A DNA stretch of 64,000 nucleotides, taken from Clostridia bacterium (GTDB taxonomy: Bacteria; Bacillota; Clostridia; RGIG6154). This document shows positions 50,556 through 59,594 of this stretch, one piece after another. How positions within the stretch are numbered: the first letter of the stretch is position 1; every line of letters begins with the position of its first letter. The stretch spans positions 1-64,000 of the forward strand of contig JAGAJK010000044.1 in the NCBI GenBank assembly GCA_017626145.1. The letters run 5' to 3'. The notes under the pieces are model-generated. The model ran no database searches. It was given only the letters and a program-made list of their open reading frames with translations, and was not told the DNA's origin. Position numbers and translations under genes: made by a program.

Positions 50556-52667
50556 ATGGAAAAACTGGAATTATTAAGAAATGAGCTAACAAATAAATTC
50601 AATGGCAAGTATATATCGTTATACAATATTAATATGTATGCAGGATTAAAAGAATGTTATAATGATACACCTCTTACGGCTAAAGCAAAAGCAACTGCGA
50701 ATTTGTTTAGAATTCATAAAAAGATAGTTTATGAAAATGATATAATTCTCGGTTCTGTTGGAGGTAAATATGCTAAAGATATTAACGAATATGAACTAAA
50801 ACAAGCAAGTAACGTCGTTAACAATTTTGGTGTAAACACCTTTAACACCAACAAAGACCACTTTGCCCCCGATTATGAATATGTACTTATAAAAGGAGTA
50901 GGCGGTATGATTGCCGATATAGATTCATCTCTTGAAAAGCATAAGGATGATAGTGATAAGGTTGAATTTCTTACTGCATGTAAAATCACTCTTTCAGGTT
51001 TTTCGGATATGATTAAAGATTATGCCAATGAAGCAAGACGAATGGGAAAAATGTTGGAAGCTAAGGTGTGTGATAACATTTCTTTTGATGCACCGAAAAC
51101 GTTTAGGGAAGCCTTACAGCTTGTATGGTTATGTCATATAAGCTTCAGTTATGAAGATAGAGGTGCTATGGCTCTTGGCAGAATGGACCAATATCTTTAC
51201 CCTTTTTATAAAAAAGATGTTGATAAAAATATTACAAAAGAACAAGTTTGCGAACTTTTGTCCTGTACGCTCTTAAAACTTGTGGAAGGTAAATATTTAT
51301 CAGAAATAGATACTGTAAACATTTGTATAGGCGGAACAAAAAAAGATGGAACTGATGCAGTAAATGAGCTTTCTTATCTTATTTTAGAAGCGGTAAAAAA
51401 TTGCAAGGTATGCGGACCAAATCTTTCTGCAAGAGTTGGTGAAACCACACCTGATGAGTTTTATGATAAATCTCTTGAAGTTATAGGTACAGGTATTGGT
51501 TATCCTGCCCTTATGAACAATGAAGTAAATATAAAAGCTCTTTCAAGATATGGATACGATTTGGAAGATTGCAATGATTTTTGTATGGTTGGATGTGTAG
51601 AAAACTTTTTGCCGGGCAAACAACCGGCATGGTCAGATGGTCGTTTCAATTCGCCCAAATATCTTGGATATGCATTAAATAATGGTGTTTGTATGTTAAA
51701 TGGCATACAAGAGGGTATAATAACCGGCGATGTTGATACATTTGATACAATGGATAAATTTCTTGAAGCTTTTAAAAAACAACTTGCTGCAGGGGCAGAT
51801 AAATATGTTGCGTTCTTTAATAATGAGAATGCAAGATATAATTATAGGATGTATTCACAACCATATTTATCTTGTTTTGTACCAAGCTGTATAGAAAGAG
51901 GTCTTGATATTAGATGCGGCGGTACAAAATACCCATCTGTACACGGTGTATGTGCGATGGGCATAGCAACTGTAGCAGATAGTCTGGCTGCTATTGAAAA
52001 AATAGTTTATGACGAAAAAATATTAACTCTTTTTGAATTAAGAGATATAATTAAGAATAATTTTGAAGGCAGGGAAGATATACGAAAAAAACTTCTTAAT
52101 GCGCCTAAATATGGAAATAATTTAGAGTTTGTGGATAAGTATGCAAAGTGGTTTGTTGAAGTTCACGACGAAATATTTTTCAACAAACGAACACCTGATG
52201 GCGGAAGATTTTATATTGGTATAGCTTCTAATACGGCTAATATAAATATGGGGCTTGAGGTTCCTGCAACCCCTGATGGCAGAAAAAGTCAAACTCCTTT
52301 AAGTGATGCGGCTTCCGCTATGAGAGGAATGGATAAAGACGGGTTAACATCACTTCTGACATCTTTATCAAAACCTGATTATTCAAAATCTGCATTAGGT
52401 ACTGTTGTTAATGTTAAACTCAGCAATACAATATTTGAAGACATATCAAAAAGAAATATATTGCGGGAAGTTATAAAAATTTATTTTAAAAACGGAGGTC
52501 AGGAAATTCAAACTAATTGTGTATCAAGAGAGATGTTGATTGATGCCAAAAAACATCCTGAGAATTATGCTGATTTAGTGGTAAGGGTATCCGGTTTCAG
52601 CGCCTTTTATACAACGCTTAGTGAAATGGTGCAAGATGATATACTTGAGAGGCTGGAACATAAATGA
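50556..52667 (+). CDS. Glycyl radical enzyme (pyruvate formate-lyase-like family), first copy
   Basis: A 703-residue glycyl radical enzyme. The active-site thiyl Cys347 is followed by Val-Glu349 (GCVEN), the pair typical of dehydratase/lyase members rather than pyruvate formate-lyase, which has two adjacent Cys. The glycyl radical site is Gly680 in VVRVSGFSAFY, 23 residues from the C-terminus. Known relatives (CutC, HypD, glycerol dehydratase, IslA) have about 780-850 residues, so this one is somewhat short; the core looks complete. Substrate unknown. It needs an activating radical-SAM enzyme, which is not in the window. GGAGGCG lies 7 nt before ATG. An alcohol dehydrogenase follows, suggesting that its product is an aldehyde or ketone. 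Confidence 0.92.
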   Translation: MEKLELLRNELTNKFNGKYISLYNINMYAGLKECYNDTPLTAKAKATANLFRIHKKIVYENDIILGSVGGKYAKDINEYELKQASNVVNNFGVNTFNTNKDHFAPDYEYVLIKGVGGMIADIDSSLEKHKDDSDKVEFLTACKITLSGFSDMIKDYANEARRMGKMLEAKVCDNISFDAPKTFREALQLVWLCHISFSYEDRGAMALGRMDQYLYPFYKKDVDKNITKEQVCELLSCTLLKLVEGKYLSEIDTVNICIGGTKKDGTDAVNELSYLILEAVKNCKVCGPNLSARVGETTPDEFYDKSLEVIGTGIGYPALMNNEVNIKALSRYGYDLEDCNDFCMVGCVENFLPGKQPAWSDGRFNSPKYLGYALNNGVCMLNGIQEGIITGDVDTFDTMDKFLEAFKKQLAAGADKYVAFFNNENARYNYRMYSQPYLSCFVPSCIERGLDIRCGGTKYPSVHGVCAMGIATVADSLAAIEKIVYDEKILTLFELRDIIKNNFEGREDIRKKLLNAPKYGNNLEFVDKYAKWFVEVHDEIFFNKRTPDGGRFYIGIASNTANINMGLEVPATPDGRKSQTPLSDAASAMRGMDKDGLTSLLTSLSKPDYSKSALGTVVNVKLSNTIFEDISKRNILREVIKIYFKNGGQEIQTNCVSREMLIDAKKHPENYADLVVRVSGFSAFYTTLSEMVQDDILERLEHK

Positions 52668-52784
52668 CACTAATTTAATATTCACCCTTTCTCTGATTGT
52701 GAATTGGAAAATACAGCACTACAGATGAAAATGTGAATATAAAAAGTTAAATAACTAATTTGTAATATAAGGAGAAGAAGTGCT

Positions 52785-53891
52785 ATGATTAAAAAATTAA
52801 AAGCAGCGATATTTACAGGTGCAAACAAACCTTTTGAAATTAAAGAGTTTGACATAACACCCCCCAAAAAAGGTATGGCAAGATTAGATCTTGAAGCAAG
52901 TGGCGTGTGCGGTACAGACGTACATTTTCACACAGGTAAACTTTTGTTGGAGCCACCAAAAGTTATAGGTCACGAATATGTTGGCCGCGTGGTCGATATA
53001 TCAGAAGAAGATAGCAAAAAATTTGGAATAAATGCAGGAGATGTTGCGATAGTTGATATAGCGTGTCCTTGCGGAGAATGTAAACTTTGTAAAAGCGGTG
53101 ACGATGCGAATTGTGTTAATATGGCGGTAACAAATGGAGGTAATCCTTATGAAGTTCCGTATTTTCATGGCGGTTTTGCTGAAACTACTTATGCACCAAT
53201 TGAAAATCTTATAAAACTACCTGAAAATGTTGACCCGTTGGCAGCGTGTGTTTTTGCTTGTCCCGGGCCTACAGCTATTCATGCATTTAATCTTGCTAAA
53301 AAAGCAGGTGTTGATTTGTCTGATGTTTCATTGGCGGTTGTTCAGGGAACAGGTCCTGTAGGCTGTATGGCGATAGCTTATTTAAAAGCATTGAATGTTA
53401 AAAAAATATTTGCACTTGTTGCGGATATAACTAACGATAATTTAAATCTTGTTAAAAAACTTGGAGCGGATGATATAATTGATGTTAAAAATAAGTCTGA
53501 TGCTGAAATAGGAGAATTAATTAAAAATGCATCTGATGGTCTTGGTGCTGATCTCGTTTTTGAAGCATCAGGAAATCCCAAAGCAATTCCCACCGGGTTT
53601 GAAATTCTTAGAAACAGAGGCGTTTATCTTGTTCCGGGACAATATTCGAACAGTGGCGAAATTAGTATAATGCCGCAACTGATAACATTTAAAGCACTTC
53701 ATATTATCGGGTCATCCCAGTACAATATATGTGACGTTAAAGAATATGTTGATTTTATATCAAAGGATTTTAAACTTCAGGAAATAATAAAAAGCCTTGC
53801 AAGTTGTTATACAGTGAGCGATATAAATGTTGCTTTTGATGACGCAAAAGCACGAAAAAATATAAAAACTGTTCTTGTGAAGGAGGGGTAA
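52785..53891 (+). CDS. Zinc-dependent medium-chain dehydrogenase
   Basis: A 368-residue medium-chain alcohol/polyol dehydrogenase. It has a catalytic-zinc site (Cys in SGVCGTDVHFH, GHEYVG), a structural zinc cluster (CPCGECKLC..C), and NAD binding by GTGPVGCMA (about 186-194). It resembles sorbitol/threonine dehydrogenases. Downstream of the glycyl radical enzyme, it probably reduces or oxidises that pathway's carbonyl intermediate. A 117-nt gap precedes it with its own GGAG site, so it could be partly independent. The next gene starts 3 nt after its stop. Confidence 0.92.
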   Translation: MIKKLKAAIFTGANKPFEIKEFDITPPKKGMARLDLEASGVCGTDVHFHTGKLLLEPPKVIGHEYVGRVVDISEEDSKKFGINAGDVAIVDIACPCGECKLCKSGDDANCVNMAVTNGGNPYEVPYFHGGFAETTYAPIENLIKLPENVDPLAACVFACPGPTAIHAFNLAKKAGVDLSDVSLAVVQGTGPVGCMAIAYLKALNVKKIFALVADITNDNLNLVKKLGADDIIDVKNKSDAEIGELIKNASDGLGADLVFEASGNPKAIPTGFEILRNRGVYLVPGQYSNSGEISIMPQLITFKALHIIGSSQYNICDVKEYVDFISKDFKLQEIIKSLASCYTVSDINVAFDDAKARKNIKTVLVKEG

Positions 53892-53894
53892 AAG

Positions 53895-55013
53895 ATGAGA
53901 ACAGAAATAGTCAGATATAAAGAATACTACATTTTTAAACTTTTTAATGACGATGAAAAAGAAATATCTCATGCTGCTGTGAAAATTCTTACATCAAGGC
54001 TTAATGGTGCAGAAGTAAAATCTATTACAGTAGGAGGAGTTTTTACTGACCCCGAATATCGTCGTCTTGGTGCAGTACGAATTATATTTAATGAAATTAA
54101 TAAATTTGCAGAGAAAGAAAAATGCCTTGTAACGTTTCTTCATCCCTTTGCTACAGAATATTATAGAAAATTTGGTTATGAACGAATTTCAAATCATTGT
54201 GTTTTGGAATTTCCTATGTCTGCGCTTGAATTTGCTCCAAGATATAATAATCTTAAACCATATAAGGATACAAAATCAGCAGGTGATTTAGTTGAAATAT
54301 ATAACGAATATGCTAAAAACAGAAATATAATGCTTGAAAGAACGCCTGAAAGTTATCCAATTCCTGAAGATGATAAAAAGATATACATTCTTTATGATGA
54401 AAATGATAAACCTACGGCATATATTTACTATTCAGAAGAATATAATTTTGTTATCAATCATAACATTGGTGTAAATTTAAATGTTTACGAAATGTGTTTT
54501 GCTTCTTTGGAAGACTTAATAAAACTTTTTGGTTTTATCAGAATGTTTGATGGGAATATCGGGAGTGTTAAAATACATGATTGTGCAATGTCACCTGAAG
54601 TTGAACTCACGTTAAAACATTATGAGCATATGTCAATTTCTCATTATCCTGATATAAGCGCAAGAATAAATAATACGCAAAAGGTCCTTTCTGTTGTGAC
54701 ATATCCTGAAGAAAAAGGTAAGTTTATCGTAAAGGTAACAGAACCTGAAAAAAGCGAACATAGTCCGGAAAACACGGCTGGAATTTTCAAAGTGGAATAC
54801 CAAAATAAAAAAAGTGTTGTTACAAAGCTTGATGATAATTCAAATTTTGATTTTTCAACAGATATTCAGGGGCTTACTAAGCTAATTTATGGTTTTAATA
54901 CTTATGGCTACGAAATTTCCAAATATATGAGAAACACAAAATTCAACAACGAATGTCCTGATTTCTTTAGAGCATTTCCTAATCGTCCATGCGGTGCTTA
55001 TGAGCATTTTTAA
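53895..55013 (+). CDS. Eis-like GNAT acetyltransferase
   Basis: A 372-residue protein with the tripartite layout of Eis acetyltransferases. A GNAT domain (about 1-135) contains VGGVFTDPEYRRLGAVRII, the acetyl-CoA pyrophosphate loop; a second GNAT-like domain follows (about 140-270); the C-terminal part (about 275-372) resembles the sterol-carrier-like tail. Known members acetylate amines, including aminoglycosides. Its role in this operon is unclear; it may acetylate an amine made or used by the pathway. GGAGGGG precedes ATG by 5 nt. It ends at the C-terminal carboxylate as in Eis (FPNRPCGAYEHF). Confidence 0.88.
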   Translation: MRTEIVRYKEYYIFKLFNDDEKEISHAAVKILTSRLNGAEVKSITVGGVFTDPEYRRLGAVRIIFNEINKFAEKEKCLVTFLHPFATEYYRKFGYERISNHCVLEFPMSALEFAPRYNNLKPYKDTKSAGDLVEIYNEYAKNRNIMLERTPESYPIPEDDKKIYILYDENDKPTAYIYYSEEYNFVINHNIGVNLNVYEMCFASLEDLIKLFGFIRMFDGNIGSVKIHDCAMSPEVELTLKHYEHMSISHYPDISARINNTQKVLSVVTYPEEKGKFIVKVTEPEKSEHSPENTAGIFKVEYQNKKSVVTKLDDNSNFDFSTDIQGLTKLIYGFNTYGYEISKYMRNTKFNNECPDFFRAFPNRPCGAYEHF

Positions 55014-55084
55014 TAAAAGTGATGCCGCCGAATTAAGAAACGTGGTCGTTTTCAAAAAAATATCGCATAATCAAGTAAAAATCT

Positions 55085-55110
55085 GCACACGAAAAGTGTG
55101 CGGTTTTTTA
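55085..55110 (+). terminator. Terminator of the glycyl radical enzyme operon
   Basis: GCACAC pairs with GTGTGC around GAAAA, followed by GGTTTTTTATAT. Confidence 0.82.
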
Positions 55111-55121
55111 TATATTGGTAA

Positions 55122-55163
55122 TAAAATCTTAAATTTGAGAAGTAAAATCTTAAAATTGAGAAT
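55122..55163. repeat. Two-copy 21-bp tandem repeat
   Basis: Two adjacent copies of TAAAATCTTAAAWTTGAGAA plus one base, differing at two positions. It lies between the operon terminator and the SLH remnant. Confidence 0.6.
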
Positions 55164-55227
55164 TGTTTTGAATGTGCTTCAATGGTATAATTTTTTGAGA
55201 ATGTATGTTTGAAATGATGAGAATGAG

Positions 55228-55497
55228 GTGAAAAAGTTTTTTGCACTATTTCTTATATTTTGTGTGCTTTTAAACTCAGTTGTATTAGCAAGCGCTGATG
55301 AACATATATGGTCAAATGCATCTGAGTGGGCTGTTGATGAACTGAAAAATGCAGAAATAGCAGGTTTAATTCCCGAAAGTTTTAATGACAAAGATTTGAC
55401 AAATATGTATGGTATTTACTCAATTCCGTATCGGTTACAAAAAATCTCCCGAATTTGCCGCTTATGCAAATTCGGAAGATTTAACAGTTTAAAGTGA
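55228..55497 (+). pseudogene. Truncated SLH-domain surface protein
   Basis: The frame starts at GTG with a signal peptide (MKKFFALFLIFCVLLNSVVLASA) and enters a canonical S-layer homology repeat: WSNASEWAVDELKNAEIAGLIPESF followed by NDKDLT. A real SLH repeat continues into a TRAEFA-type motif and two more repeats, but after residue 58 the sequence becomes unrelated and stops at 55497 inside the convergent glycyl radical enzyme gene. It is the 5' stump of a surface protein, broken where the second glycyl radical enzyme begins. Confidence 0.75.
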
Positions 55498-57600
55498 ATG
55501 TTCGGTTCGTGCGATTACCTCTTGTTGCATATTTGGTTCAAGTGAAACAAAATAATCACTGTATCCGCCTATACGAACAACAAGGTCACGGTATTGTTCG
55601 GGATTATCAACCGCTTTTAAAAGAGTGTCTTTATCAACAACATTTATCTGTATTTCAAAACCGCCTCTGGAAAGGTATGTTTTAACCAGATTTTTCATAG
55701 TTTCAACAGAGTTCGGCCCTAAAGATTTCTTGGAAAACTTCATATTTACGGCAACACCGCCTATTAATTCGTGGTGTTCCCATTTTGTTGAAGATATAAT
55801 TGATGCAGTAGGTCCCTTCATTTCTCTTCCCTGACAAGGGCCGGAGCCGTCTCCCAAAGGAAAGCCTGCACGTCTGCCATCAGGCGTTGCTCCTGTTTGT
55901 CTGCCGAAGCTTTCGTGTCTTATCCAGCAGAATACACTTGGTATAAGATTTGCGTTAGAATGAACGCCTTCATGCTTTTTACATTCCGAAACTATATGCT
56001 TTATTATTAAATCAAAATACTTATCAACATCATCGTTATCGTTGCCGTATTTGGGAATAGTGTTTAAAATGCGTTGCCTTAAAACTTCGTTGTTTTTAAA
56101 ATCGTCATCAATAATTTCTTTTAATTCTTTTATGGTGAATTCCTTTTTATCAAAAACAAGTTCTTTTATGGCATATAAAGAATCCACAAGATTTGCCATG
56201 CCCACAAAACTTGGCATTATCCAGTTATATCTCGCTCCCCCACGCTCAATATCGAGTCCTCTTTCAAGACAATCGTTAACAAAGCAAGAAAGCAACGGAT
56301 TTAATGAATTGTTACATCTGTCATTTCTTTGATTTATTTCAACCTCTAAATTGTTTTTAATTTTTTCATCAAGAACAGAATAAATTTTTTCTATAAGTTC
56401 ATCAAAAGAATTATATTCTCGGTCCATAACATCCAAAAGCAGTTGCGCCATATTGGTATAAGGACTTGCAACCCATACATTTGATGATGCTACAGGCGTT
56501 ATTTCAACACAGTTGCTGTGAATATAACTGCAGGCTTCTTTTTCGGGAACACCGTAGCTTTTAAGACCTTTTATTATAACATCGTCATTAAAAATTGCAG
56601 GATGCGAACGTCCGTGTGTTAAAATTTCACAAGCCATTTCTATGTATTCATCATCCATACCTTCAGTGTAACAAAAACCAACCGAAGGATACACCAGTCG
56701 AATATCGTCAATCACCTGCATACACATCTTTGTTAAATCGTTTTGAACAATTTCGTTATTTTCGTCACGGCCGCCTACCATATAACCATTGGAAACACCT
56801 CCGGCAACATTTCTGTTAATCTGAATTCCCACACAATCTAAAAGAAGGTGTGCAAACTCTTTGGTTATAACTTTATTTTCTATATCGTTTTTATAATACT
56901 TATACAAATAACGGTCGGGATGACCTAACTGAAACTGCAATATTGAGTATCTATATGGATTATACCCCAAACAATATGTAATAAAGCTTACCGATTGAAC
57001 TGCTTCATAAAAGCTTTCTGCAGGATATTTGGGCACTTTTCTGCAAATTTTCGAAATTGTTTCAAGTTCTTTTTTTCTTTCTTCATTCTTTTCGGATTCA
57101 GCAAGTCTTTTTGCTTCATCGGCATAATTTTCAGAATGAACAATAACTGCGTCTAAACATTTTTTACAGGATTGATAAAAAGGTATTTTGTCATCAGTTG
57201 CAGTTTCTATGTATTTATCTATTTTTTCTATTATTCCTGCAATACCCAAATTTAAAATAATATCATAGTCTATTGACATATGCGAATCCTGACCGCCACC
57301 GGCTTTTTGAGCAGTTTTTTTCCATACATCAAGATAAGTTTCATTATATTCCTTTTTTTCCTCTTCATTTAAAAACAAACCGTATTTACCCACAACAAGC
57401 TCATCATCACTTATATTGGGACGCATTTTTGCAAAGGCTTCATAAAATGAATTTGCGTATTTTTCCACATTTGATGTGTCACAATCTGTGCCGAAATTTT
57501 TAAAGAAGTAGTAAATAAAATCTTCTCTGTATATAGGATTTTTTAATAAACTACCTTGTTTCTCAAGTGCAATTTTTCGTAATCTTTCAATTCTTTCCAT
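55489..57600 (-). CDS. Glycyl radical enzyme (pyruvate formate-lyase-like family), second copy
   Basis: A 703-residue glycyl radical enzyme. Cys364-Val-Glu366 (SNCVEITP) is the thiyl/base pair and Gly679 in VVRIGGYSDYF is the radical site. Other family landmarks are GRSHPAIFNDD and TPDGRRAGFPLGDG. It has the same length as the first copy but the sequences diverge strongly, so they act on different substrates. GGGGG precedes ATG. It lies alone: a broken SLH gene at one end and an AraC fragment at the other suggest arrival by transfer with partial loss of a regulator. No activating enzyme adjoins it. Confidence 0.9.
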   Translation of the reverse strand: MERIERLRKIALEKQGSLLKNPIYREDFIYYFFKNFGTDCDTSNVEKYANSFYEAFAKMRPNISDDELVVGKYGLFLNEEEKKEYNETYLDVWKKTAQKAGGGQDSHMSIDYDIILNLGIAGIIEKIDKYIETATDDKIPFYQSCKKCLDAVIVHSENYADEAKRLAESEKNEERKKELETISKICRKVPKYPAESFYEAVQSVSFITYCLGYNPYRYSILQFQLGHPDRYLYKYYKNDIENKVITKEFAHLLLDCVGIQINRNVAGGVSNGYMVGGRDENNEIVQNDLTKMCMQVIDDIRLVYPSVGFCYTEGMDDEYIEMACEILTHGRSHPAIFNDDVIIKGLKSYGVPEKEACSYIHSNCVEITPVASSNVWVASPYTNMAQLLLDVMDREYNSFDELIEKIYSVLDEKIKNNLEVEINQRNDRCNNSLNPLLSCFVNDCLERGLDIERGGARYNWIMPSFVGMANLVDSLYAIKELVFDKKEFTIKELKEIIDDDFKNNEVLRQRILNTIPKYGNDNDDVDKYFDLIIKHIVSECKKHEGVHSNANLIPSVFCWIRHESFGRQTGATPDGRRAGFPLGDGSGPCQGREMKGPTASIISSTKWEHHELIGGVAVNMKFSKKSLGPNSVETMKNLVKTYLSRGGFEIQINVVDKDTLLKAVDNPEQYRDLVVRIGGYSDYFVSLEPNMQQEVIARTEHSL

Positions 57601-57651
57601 AAAAATACCCCCTTTTTGGTGTTAATACTATAACATACTATTACTTAAAAA

Positions 57652-57732
57652 TCAATGAAAATTCAAACTTTTTCTGTATTCTGTAGGCGACATTCCCATA
57701 TATTTTTTAAAAAGCCTGTTTATGCCGATAAT
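57652..57732 (-). pseudogene. C-terminal remnant of an AraC-family regulator
   Basis: About 26 codons (GINRLFKKYMGMSPTEYRKS then LNFH and stop) are the extreme C-terminus of an AraC-type DNA-binding domain. The rest of the gene is missing; the frame is cut off by the DUF3006 terminator region. It lies directly upstream of the second glycyl radical enzyme on the same strand and may be what is left of its regulator. Confidence 0.72.
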
Positions 57733-57741
57733 TTAAAAAAC

Positions 57742-57774
57742 AAGGAGAGAAAAATCGTTGATTTTTCTCTCCTT
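57742..57774 (-). terminator. Terminator of the DUF3006 gene
   Basis: A 15-bp perfect stem (AAGGAGAGAAAAATC and its complement) immediately after the DUF3006 stop codon; the - strand continues with TTGTTTTTT. Confidence 0.85.
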
Positions 57775-57973
57775 ATTTATTAAAAAGGTTATTTAGTCTG
57801 TTTTTCAGATTTTCTTTTCTTTTTAATGTTTCTTCTTCGTTATAAACAATTTCAATTACCGCTCCTTCACCTGCACCTTCAGGAAGAATTTCGGCAGGTA
57901 ACTCAATCATTTTCCCGTCTTCTTTTTCGCAAACAGCAACATTTTCTTCTATTCTATCAATAATCAGCTTCAA
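57773..57973 (-). CDS. DUF3006 family protein
   Basis: A 66-residue protein: MKLIIDRIEENVAVCEKEDG, LPAEILPEGAGEGAVIEI and a basic C-terminal helix. This is a typical DUF3006 protein, a small beta-barrel-like fold of unknown role widespread in Firmicutes and often beside metallo-hydrolase genes. The start is TTG with AGGAGGAG 6 nt upstream. It follows the EamA transporter gene by 11 nt. Confidence 0.88.
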   Translation of the reverse strand: MKLIIDRIEENVAVCEKEDGKMIELPAEILPEGAGEGAVIEIVYNEEETLKRKENLKNRLNNLFNK

Positions 57974-57984
57974 AAAAACTCCTC

Positions 57985-58869
57985 CTATACCAAGTTAATA
58001 ATGCAAAGAGCTATAAATGCCAACACCAAACCTACTGCACTTTTAACAGTTATTTTTTCCTTAAAGGCAACCGATGCCATCACAGCCGAAATCAATAGTG
58101 CCGCTCCCTGATTTAGGGGATATAATTTTGCTGCATCTATAAGTCCTGCCGCTTTCACCTTGAAAAACGAATTTACAAAAAGACCAACTGCCATAATAAT
58201 TACATAAATTGCTATTCCTTTCGTTTTTTCAAGGCTCTTTTGTTTTTCTTTTTGCGTAAGGAACATAATTAAAATTACAAGAAAGCTTACTATGTACGAA
58301 TAAAAATTAAAAACCGAATTTATACCGTCAGGCTTTAAACGCACAAACAATTTCTGCGACAAGTCCGCCATACCGTTACATATACCTGCGGCTACCAAAA
58401 CAAAATTTCCAAATACAGTAGTCTTTCCCACAACGCTTTTATTGTATGAGCTCATAATAAAAACAGCTATAACAAGCACGACAAATCCTATCCACTGCAA
58501 AAACTTCACCTGTTCGTCAAAAAGAACACTGCAAACTACAAGAGGTATTATTGTACCAAGTGTAAGAGAAACCTCTATCATAGTATAAGCACCGCTTCGA
58601 ACGGCAAAAATCCAGGTTATAACAAAAAATGCAGAAAATACGCCCGACATTGCCGAAATTAAAAGTGTTTGTGCATCTACTTTAAAAGCATCAATACCGC
58701 CGTCGGCAAAAATTGCAAGAGCACCGCCTATAATTATACAAAGAAGCATACGAAGCATATTAAGAGCCATTACTTCGCTTACCGAATTAATAAGAGTACT
58801 TGTTTTCTTTCCACAATATGCTTTTGCTGTTCCGCCAATAAGAGCAATAACTAAAAATAAATATCCCAT
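57985..58869 (-). CDS. EamA/DMT-type transporter
   Basis: A 294-residue drug/metabolite-type permease with ten membrane helices in two EamA repeats (about 1-140 and 150-294). AKLYPLNQGAALLISAVMASVAFKEK near 255 is the typical second-repeat signature. It probably exports or imports a small metabolite. AGGTGA precedes ATG by 7 nt. It lies 10 nt after the esterase gene, so the two and DUF3006 form one unit. Confidence 0.88.
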   Translation of the reverse strand: MGYLFLVIALIGGTAKAYCGKKTSTLINSVSEVMALNMLRMLLCIIIGGALAIFADGGIDAFKVDAQTLLISAMSGVFSAFFVITWIFAVRSGAYTMIEVSLTLGTIIPLVVCSVLFDEQVKFLQWIGFVVLVIAVFIMSSYNKSVVGKTTVFGNFVLVAAGICNGMADLSQKLFVRLKPDGINSVFNFYSYIVSFLVILIMFLTQKEKQKSLEKTKGIAIYVIIMAVGLFVNSFFKVKAAGLIDAAKLYPLNQGAALLISAVMASVAFKEKITVKSAVGLVLAFIALCIINLV

Positions 58870-58879
58870 AAAAATTCAC

Positions 58880-59548
58880 CTACGCGTAAATATTGCTGTC
58901 ATCAAATTCGCCTGTTATCTCATTTATATTTATGTTTTTATATGTAAGAAACCACTTGTAAACTTCAGGGTTTGAGTATGTATCTGTCCAGGCATCGTGC
59001 TCATTTTCCGGATAAACTGTAAGACGTGCGTTTCCGCCGTTTTTGTTTGTTCTTCTTACCATTTCTTCCGATTCGCTGCATAAAACGATTGGGTCTTTAG
59101 CACCGTGAAACGCCCATACGGGAACATTTCGCAGACGGTATGTATTCCATGCCATTCCACCACCGCAAACGGGAACAATAGCTGCAAAATACTCGGGCAT
59201 ACTCATAGCCAGACTCCATGTTGCGTATCCGCCCATACTTGCACCTGTTAAATAAACTCTTTCCTTATCGCAAAAATCCTGTGATGTAATCATTTTGACC
59301 CATTCTTCAAGAGTTTCAAATAAATCAAGCCAGGAATTTTCCGTGCAATGAGGAGCTGCCAGAATAAAAGGAAACTCTTTGTCACTCTCTGCATACTTAT
59401 AAGCACCGCCGTTGGTAATTTCCGATATGTCACATTCTCTTGTTCCTGCACCGTGAAGATATATCAAAACAGGATACTTTTCGCCCGACTGATAGTTTTC
59501 AGGGAATCTTATCAAATAATTTAATTTTCCAAAGTTTTTCTTTTCCAC
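58880..59548 (-). CDS. Alpha/beta-hydrolase esterase (PHB depolymerase/feruloyl esterase-like)
   Basis: A 222-residue cytoplasmic esterase. The oxyanion region is VLIYLHGAGTRECD, the nucleophile Ser lies in LTGASMGGYATW (about 110), Asp in AFHGAKDPIV (about 165) and His in YPENEHDAWTD (about 197), a full triad. It resembles predicted peptidases and esterases found with glycan-use genes. No signal peptide. The GTG at 59548 has AGGTGA 5 nt upstream; a GTG three codons earlier is less likely. Confidence 0.88.
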   Translation of the reverse strand: MEKKNFGKLNYLIRFPENYQSGEKYPVLIYLHGAGTRECDISEITNGGAYKYAESDKEFPFILAAPHCTENSWLDLFETLEEWVKMITSQDFCDKERVYLTGASMGGYATWSLAMSMPEYFAAIVPVCGGGMAWNTYRLRNVPVWAFHGAKDPIVLCSESEEMVRRTNKNGGNARLTVYPENEHDAWTDTYSNPEVYKWFLTYKNININEITGEFDDSNIYA

Positions 59549-59567
59549 AATAGTCACCTATAGTAAA

Positions 59568-59588
59568 GGGACTGTAATGCACAGTCCC
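59568..59588 (-). terminator. Hairpin between CofE-like and esterase genes
   Basis: GGGACTGT pairs with ACAGTCCC with a 5-nt loop; the - strand continues TTTACTATAG, the + strand AGATTTTT. A weak terminator for the CofE-like transcript. Confidence 0.6.
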
Positions 59589-59594
59589 AGATTT

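Noticed and set aside
49500..57700. Activating enzyme for the glycyl radical enzymes
   Set aside because: No product in the window has the CxxxCxxC radical-SAM motif of activases.
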